Source of the DNA: Oscillospiraceae bacterium
Lineage (GTDB): Bacteria > Bacillota > Clostridia > Oscillospirales > CAG-272
Reading direction: 5' to 3'
DNA length: 64,000 nt
Assembly: GCA_015064445.1 (NCBI GenBank)
Contig: SVSE01000005.1
Coordinates: 62,001-126,000, forward strand
Shown: positions 59,362 through 64,000 of the stretch, piece by piece
Numbering within the stretch: the first letter of the stretch is position 1
Layout of the letters: each line of letters starts with the position of its first letter
Notes under the pieces: generated by a model
The model's database searches: none
The model's input: the letters and a program-made list of their open reading frames with translations, nothing else
What the model was told of the DNA's origin: nothing
Program-made: the position numbers and the translations under genes

Positions 59362-60399
59362 ATGAAAGAAAAGCTACAGGCGCTACTTCAAGAGGGAGTG
59401 GCAAAGATTCAAGGGGCGCAATCTGAGAGTGCGCTTCAAGAGGTAAAGGGAGAATTGCTTGGAAAGCAGGGAAGCATTACAGAGCTTCTTAAGGAAATCC
59501 CAAAGCTTGATGTTAGCCTTCGTCCTGAAATGGGAAAGGCAGTAAACCAAGTAAAAACAGCGCTTACAGAGCAAATCGAGGCGCGCAGAGAGGAGCTCAA
59601 GCTTAAGGCGAGCGAGATTAGCGCAGATTTCGACTGCACAATCCCTGGCTTTGAGCCAAAAATCGGTGGCTTGCATCCTATTACACAAATGTGCTATGAC
59701 CTAAACGATGCATTCCGTTCAATGGGCTTTGAGGTGTTTAGTGGTCCTGAAATCACAAGCGAATATTATGCATTCGACAACCTCAACTTCCCACCAAATC
59801 ACCCAGCAAGAGAGAGTATGGATACCTACTGGCTTGAGGGACACGATTCAGGCGAGGCAAATGAAAAGCTTTGCCTCCGTCCACACCTTACAGGCGACAG
59901 CGTGCGCTATATGCAGACACATAAGCCACCATATCGCTTCGTATATCCAGGTAGAGTATATAGAAATGAAACAACTGACGCCCGTCACGAGCGTGCGTTC
60001 TTCCAATATGAGGCGCTTATCGTAGATAAGGACTTTACCTACACAGCAGGTAAGGTTATGATTAAGAGCATTCTTTCAAAGGTGTTCGGCAAGGATGTTC
60101 CCGTAAGAATGCGTGCAGGCTTCTTCCCATTTGTTGAGCCTGGCTTTGAAATTGATATGGGCTGTCTTGTATGTAACGGCAAGGGCTGTAGCGTTTGTAA
60201 GCATGTAGGCTGGATTGAAATTATGCCAGGTGGAACACCTCATCCAAACGTTCTTCGCTCGGCAGGACTTGATCCAGATGAATATACAGGCTTCTATGTA
60301 AACATAGGACTTGACAGACTTGTTATGATGCGCTACGGTGTTGACGATGTTCGTCTTTTCCATAGCACAGATCTTCGCTTCTTGAAGCAATTCCATTAA
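59362..60399 (+). CDS. pheS: Phenylalanine--tRNA ligase alpha subunit
   Basis: HPITQMCYDLNDAFRSMGFEVFSGPEI, GLDRLVMMRYGVDDVRLFHSTDLRFLKQF. Confidence 0.98.
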   Translation: MKEKLQALLQEGVAKIQGAQSESALQEVKGELLGKQGSITELLKEIPKLDVSLRPEMGKAVNQVKTALTEQIEARREELKLKASEISADFDCTIPGFEPKIGGLHPITQMCYDLNDAFRSMGFEVFSGPEITSEYYAFDNLNFPPNHPARESMDTYWLEGHDSGEANEKLCLRPHLTGDSVRYMQTHKPPYRFVYPGRVYRNETTDARHERAFFQYEALIVDKDFTYTAGKVMIKSILSKVFGKDVPVRMRAGFFPFVEPGFEIDMGCLVCNGKGCSVCKHVGWIEIMPGGTPHPNVLRSAGLDPDEYTGFYVNIGLDRLVMMRYGVDDVRLFHSTDLRFLKQFH

Positions 60400-60430
60400 A
60401 ATTACAAGATACCTGCTAAGGAGAAAAACG

Positions 60431-62866
60431 ATGAAACTATCATTAAACTGGATAAAGGATTATGTAAAGCTTCCTGACGATATGGACTTGTCCAAGCTTG
60501 CATATGACCTCACAATGTCAACCGTTGAGGTGGAGGGAGCAGAAAAGCTCGCTGACCAATTTGATAAAATTGTAGTGGGCGAAATAAAAGAGGTATTGCC
60601 TCATCCAAACGCAGACAAGCTTCGCGTTTGTAAGGTTGATATCGGCGATGGAGAAATCAAGGATATCGTATGTGGAGGAAGCAATCTTGCACCATCTATG
60701 AAGGTTGTAGTTGCTTGCCCAGGTGCTATGGTTCGTTGGCACGGAGAGGGCGAGCCTGTTGAAATCAAGAATGCAAAGCTTCGTGGTGTACCAAGCTTCG
60801 GTATGATTTGTGCATCGGTTGAGGTAGGTCTTGCTGACCTTTTCCCTGCAAGCGATGACCACGAGATTATGGATGTAACAGCCTTTGACGCAAAGGCAGG
60901 TACACCTCTTGCAGTAGCACTTGACCTTGACGATATCATTCTCGAAATCGACAATAAATCAATGACAAACCGTCCTGACCTTTGGGGACACTATGGAATA
61001 GCAAGAGAGCTTGCAGCCCTCTACGACCTTCCACTCGTTGAGTTTGAAAAATATGTACCTGACACAACCGAAAGCTACGATGTAAGAATCAAGGACACCG
61101 AAAGATGCCCACGCTATATCGGCGCTAAGGTAGAGGGACTCGGTGTTAAGCCATCTCCATTCGAAATGCAGTCACGCATTTGGAGAGTAGGTATGCGCCC
61201 AATCAATGCCCTCGTTGATATTACAAACTATGTAATGCTCGCAACAGGACAGCCAACACACGTGTTCGATTCTAACCACATAATCGACCATATCGAGGTT
61301 CGCCGTGCAGAGCAGGATGAAAAGCTTCTTCTTTTGAATGACAAGGAGCTCGCCCTTTCAAGCGATGACCTTGTTATCGCAGATGCCGAGGGAGCAGTAG
61401 CTCTCGCTGGTGTTATGGGAGGCGCAAAGGATTCAGTTCTTCCAGAAACAACAAGCGTAATCTTGGAGGTTGCAAACTTCGAGAGCAAGGGCGTTCGTAG
61501 AACAGCACTTCGCTATGATAATCGTACAGAGGCATCCTCTCGTTACGAAAAGGCAGTAGACCCTGAAAGATGTGACCAAGCACTCTCACTTGCTATGAAG
61601 CTCTTTAGTGAGCTTTATCCTGATATGAAGGTTACAGCCTATAACGACCAGTATCCAAGCAAGCTTGAAAGAAAAGAGATTGATGTTGACTTCGACTGGC
61701 TTGATAGAAGACTTGGCAAGCGTATTCCACAGGAAATCGTTGCAAGAAAGCTCGGCACTATGGGCTTCGAGGTAACCTTTACCGAAAAGGGAATGCACAT
61801 CGTTGTTCCAAGCTGGCGTTCGACGGGGGATGTGTCGATAAAAGCCGATATTATGGAAGAGGTAGCCCGTATGTATGGCTACGAAAACTTTGAGGCTACA
61901 ACCATTACAACCTCATTTGACGGTGCTATAAATCAGCTTGGCGTTGACCTTGTACGCAAAATTAAGGAATATCTCGCTTTCCGTTGCAATATGCAGGAAA
62001 TCTTCACATATCCTTGGATGAGTGATGAATTTGTAAATGCACTTTTCGAGTCAACTGACGGAATCTTGGCACTTGCAACACCACCATCACCAACTGAAAA
62101 ATATGTAAAATCCTCACTCCTTCCAAATATTTGTAAGGCTATTGTAAAGAACGAGCGTAATTTTGATGAATTCGATATCTTCGAGGAGGCGCAAATCTTC
62201 CTTGATAGCGACTATACAGAAAATTATAAGGGCGAAAGACTTCCTGCACAAAGAAAGCACCTTGGCTGTGCATTTGTAGGTAGCTACGACAAAATTTCTG
62301 AGCTTTGGCGTCGTGCAAAGGGCACAATCGAAATGATGCCTCGCTATACACATATGGAAGCATTTACCTTTGAAAAGAATGATAAGCCATACTGGGCAGA
62401 TAATGTAGTATGGCAGAACATTTGCTTGAATGGTAAGAAAATAGGCGATATCGCACTTCTTTCAAAGAAAAGCGCGCTTGCTTGTGGAATAAAGGTTCTT
62501 TCAGCTGTTCTTGTTGAAATTGATATGGACGCACTCGTGCCATTCAAATCAAGAACAAATCGCTTCGAGAAGCTTCCTGAATTCCCGACTAACGAGTACG
62601 ATATCTCGTTCCTTGTTGACTCAATGATTAGCTGGAATGAAATTCACGAGGCTATTATGGGCAAGAGAAATGAGCTTCTTCGTGATGCTCAATTCGTTGA
62701 TGAATATAAGGGCAAGCAAATTCCAGAGGGCAAGAAGAGCATAACAGTTCGTCTTGTAATCGGTTCAAACGAAAAGACTCTTACAGGAGACGAAATCGAG
62801 GCTGTGGCAAAGAGCACAATCAAAAAGCTCTCCAAGACCATCGGCGCAGATGTAAGAACAAACTAA
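60431..62866 (+). CDS. pheT: Phenylalanine--tRNA ligase beta subunit
   Basis: MKLSLNWIKDYVKLP, tRNA-binding domain, B3/B4, C-terminal anticodon-binding fold. Confidence 0.98.
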   Translation: MKLSLNWIKDYVKLPDDMDLSKLAYDLTMSTVEVEGAEKLADQFDKIVVGEIKEVLPHPNADKLRVCKVDIGDGEIKDIVCGGSNLAPSMKVVVACPGAMVRWHGEGEPVEIKNAKLRGVPSFGMICASVEVGLADLFPASDDHEIMDVTAFDAKAGTPLAVALDLDDIILEIDNKSMTNRPDLWGHYGIARELAALYDLPLVEFEKYVPDTTESYDVRIKDTERCPRYIGAKVEGLGVKPSPFEMQSRIWRVGMRPINALVDITNYVMLATGQPTHVFDSNHIIDHIEVRRAEQDEKLLLLNDKELALSSDDLVIADAEGAVALAGVMGGAKDSVLPETTSVILEVANFESKGVRRTALRYDNRTEASSRYEKAVDPERCDQALSLAMKLFSELYPDMKVTAYNDQYPSKLERKEIDVDFDWLDRRLGKRIPQEIVARKLGTMGFEVTFTEKGMHIVVPSWRSTGDVSIKADIMEEVARMYGYENFEATTITTSFDGAINQLGVDLVRKIKEYLAFRCNMQEIFTYPWMSDEFVNALFESTDGILALATPPSPTEKYVKSSLLPNICKAIVKNERNFDEFDIFEEAQIFLDSDYTENYKGERLPAQRKHLGCAFVGSYDKISELWRRAKGTIEMMPRYTHMEAFTFEKNDKPYWADNVVWQNICLNGKKIGDIALLSKKSALACGIKVLSAVLVEIDMDALVPFKSRTNRFEKLPEFPTNEYDISFLVDSMISWNEIHEAIMGKRNELLRDAQFVDEYKGKQIPEGKKSITVRLVIGSNEKTLTGDEIEAVAKSTIKKLSKTIGADVRTN

Positions 62867-62871
62867 ATAAA

Positions 62872-62899
62872 AAAAGGCACTCACCGAGTGCCTTTTTTT
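62872..62899 (+). terminator. Terminator of pheT, unsplit form of the array A/B outer stem
   Basis: AAAAAGGCACTCACCGAGTGCCTTTTTTT. Confidence 0.88.
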
Positions 62900-62915
62900 C
62901 TTACAGTTCTGACTT

Positions 62916-63130
62916 TTGTGCAAAAAGCACAAGGCGAGTTTCAACAAATCAAGCGCTCTCGCTTGTATGTAATCACGCAAGGCGTGAATGTAATCCGTGC
63001 AAACGGTATGGAATCAACTCGACAAGGGACAACATACAATGAAAGCATTGATTCCATACACCTTCGGTGATGCCATGCCACCTCTCCCAAACGGTCGAGT
63101 TGGATATTTTTGTGCATAAAGCACAAAAAT
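62916..63130. repeat. Multi-hairpin array C
   Basis: Hairpins AAGCG-CTCT-CGCTT, CACGC-AAG-GCGTG, CCGT-GCAA-ACGG, AATG-AAAG-CATT, CACC-TTC-GGTG separated by ATGTAATC (62967, 62988), ATGGAATC (63008), GATTCCAT (63050), GATGCCAT (63069); bracketed by TTGTGC..GCACAA hairpins (62916-62932, 63110-63126). Confidence 0.75.
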
Positions 63131-63189
63131 CGGGGGGGGGGATTTGTTAATTGTGCGAATTGACTAACGCGCATTATATATGGTATAAT
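63121..63189 (+). promoter_or_regulatory. Poly-G-containing promoter module of LRR gene 3
   Basis: GCACAAAAATC (63121-63131) G10 (63132-63141) ATTTGTTAATTGTGC GAA TTGACT (63160-63165), TATAAT (63184-63189). Confidence 0.8.
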
Positions 63190-63244
63190 TATAATGCAAT
63201 ACTACTCTTTAAATTTCGGGCTTGCCCGACAGAAAGGATTTATT

Positions 63245-64000
63245 ATGAAGAAAAAGCTCTTTTTCCTGCTCGCTATGGTAGCGACTTTTATGTGTCTTCT
63301 TGCCGTTGTTTCGTTTGCGGCAACGCCTGACACAACAAGAGAAACCTTTACTCTTGCCGACGGAACAGTGTTGCCTATTTGGGACACCGACGGCAATGGC
63401 CTTATCTGGTATAACTCCACCTTGAATACCGAGGACGGTTATGCTAACTATGATTATGTTGCAAATACTCAAACCGACAGTAGCATAAAGCCTTACGTTT
63501 CTTATAGCAAGGGCGGTCCTTATGGTCGAGGTGTTGACGGAAGGAACTATCAGGGTTATCAAATTTCGGGAATTTCCATAACAGACGAGAATGGCACATA
63601 TTCAAGCACGTGCTCGGACCATAAGGCTCACAACGACTTTGTGCTTATAAACATTCAAGGCTTGATGTTTAATAGCAGCAAAAAGGTAAATATGTTTGCT
63701 AAAACATTTTACAGATGTGCATCGCTCGAGGCTGTTTATTTTGATAAGGGTTCAGAGTCTGATCCAATTTTCATTTTGACAAACGCATTTGACGGATGCG
63801 CCAAATTAAAATATGTAAATACGGGCGACATTAATCTTATAGAGATTGGCGGAGACGGTGTGTTTAACGGCTGTACCTCTCTTACACAAATAAATTTGCC
63901 AAACACTCTCAAGGTTTTGGGTTCTTATCCGTTCCAGGGCACAGGAATTGTGGAAATCACATTGCCTAGTAGCCTTAAGGGCACAGGAGGCTCTGCAACC
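63245..64000 (+). CDS. Secreted BspA-like LRR protein (LRR 3), 3' end outside window
   Basis: MKKKLFFLLAMVATFMCLLAVVSFAATPDTT signal peptide; continuous frame to the window end with TFYRCASLEAVYF..AFDGCAKLKYVNTGD..VFNGCTSLTQINLPNTLKVLG LRR_5 repeats. Absent from the ORF track because no stop is reached. Confidence 0.85.
   Translation, partial: MKKKLFFLLAMVATFMCLLAVVSFAATPDTTRETFTLADGTVLPIWDTDGNGLIWYNSTLNTEDGYANYDYVANTQTDSSIKPYVSYSKGGPYGRGVDGRNYQGYQISGISITDENGTYSSTCSDHKAHNDFVLINIQGLMFNSSKKVNMFAKTFYRCASLEAVYFDKGSESDPIFILTNAFDGCAKLKYVNTGDINLIEIGGDGVFNGCTSLTQINLPNTLKVLGSYPFQGTGIVEITLPSSLKGTGGSAT

Overview
The window looks like a contig from an uncultured gut-type Clostridia genome (inferred from gene content and codon usage; not tested). 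It is mostly ordinary core sequence: asnS, valS and pheST (the last two behind T-box leaders), glnA, rplM-rpsI, rpsO-pnp, ftsK/spoIIIE, a dTMP-kinase-like gene, an ABC-F gene, GH2/GH31/GH42/GH43 glycosidases, an ECF sigma/anti-sigma pair, Trk/Ktr K+ uptake, a P-type ATPase, and a two-component system next to an HtrA protease. Two regions stand out. (1) About 25.8-30.1 kb is a decayed defence/mobile island. It holds a 3'-truncated serine recombinase and a deletion scar that joins the 5' part of dndB (DGQHR motif) to an N- and C-terminally damaged Dnd-associated restriction helicase. A tRNA-Glu(CUC) lies just beyond it. (2) About 49.6-64 kb carries three BspA-like LRR surface/secreted protein genes. 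Two have near-identical promoter modules containing a poly-G tract (G9 and G10) inside a GCACAA...TTGTGC inverted repeat a fixed distance from the -35, which is an architecture expected for phase variation. The third LRR gene is off by a single-base deletion. Three intergenic regions around these genes contain multi-hairpin arrays: many short diversified hairpins separated by a heptamer/octamer linker that is constant within an array and different between arrays (TCGATAT/ATATCGA, GTGATAT/ATATCAC, ATGTAATC/GATTCCAT). Linkers on the left are complementary to linkers on the right, and two of the arrays lie between the two arms of the same GGCACTCA/TGAGTGCC terminator. These arrays and the poly-G promoters are the best candidates for something undescribed.
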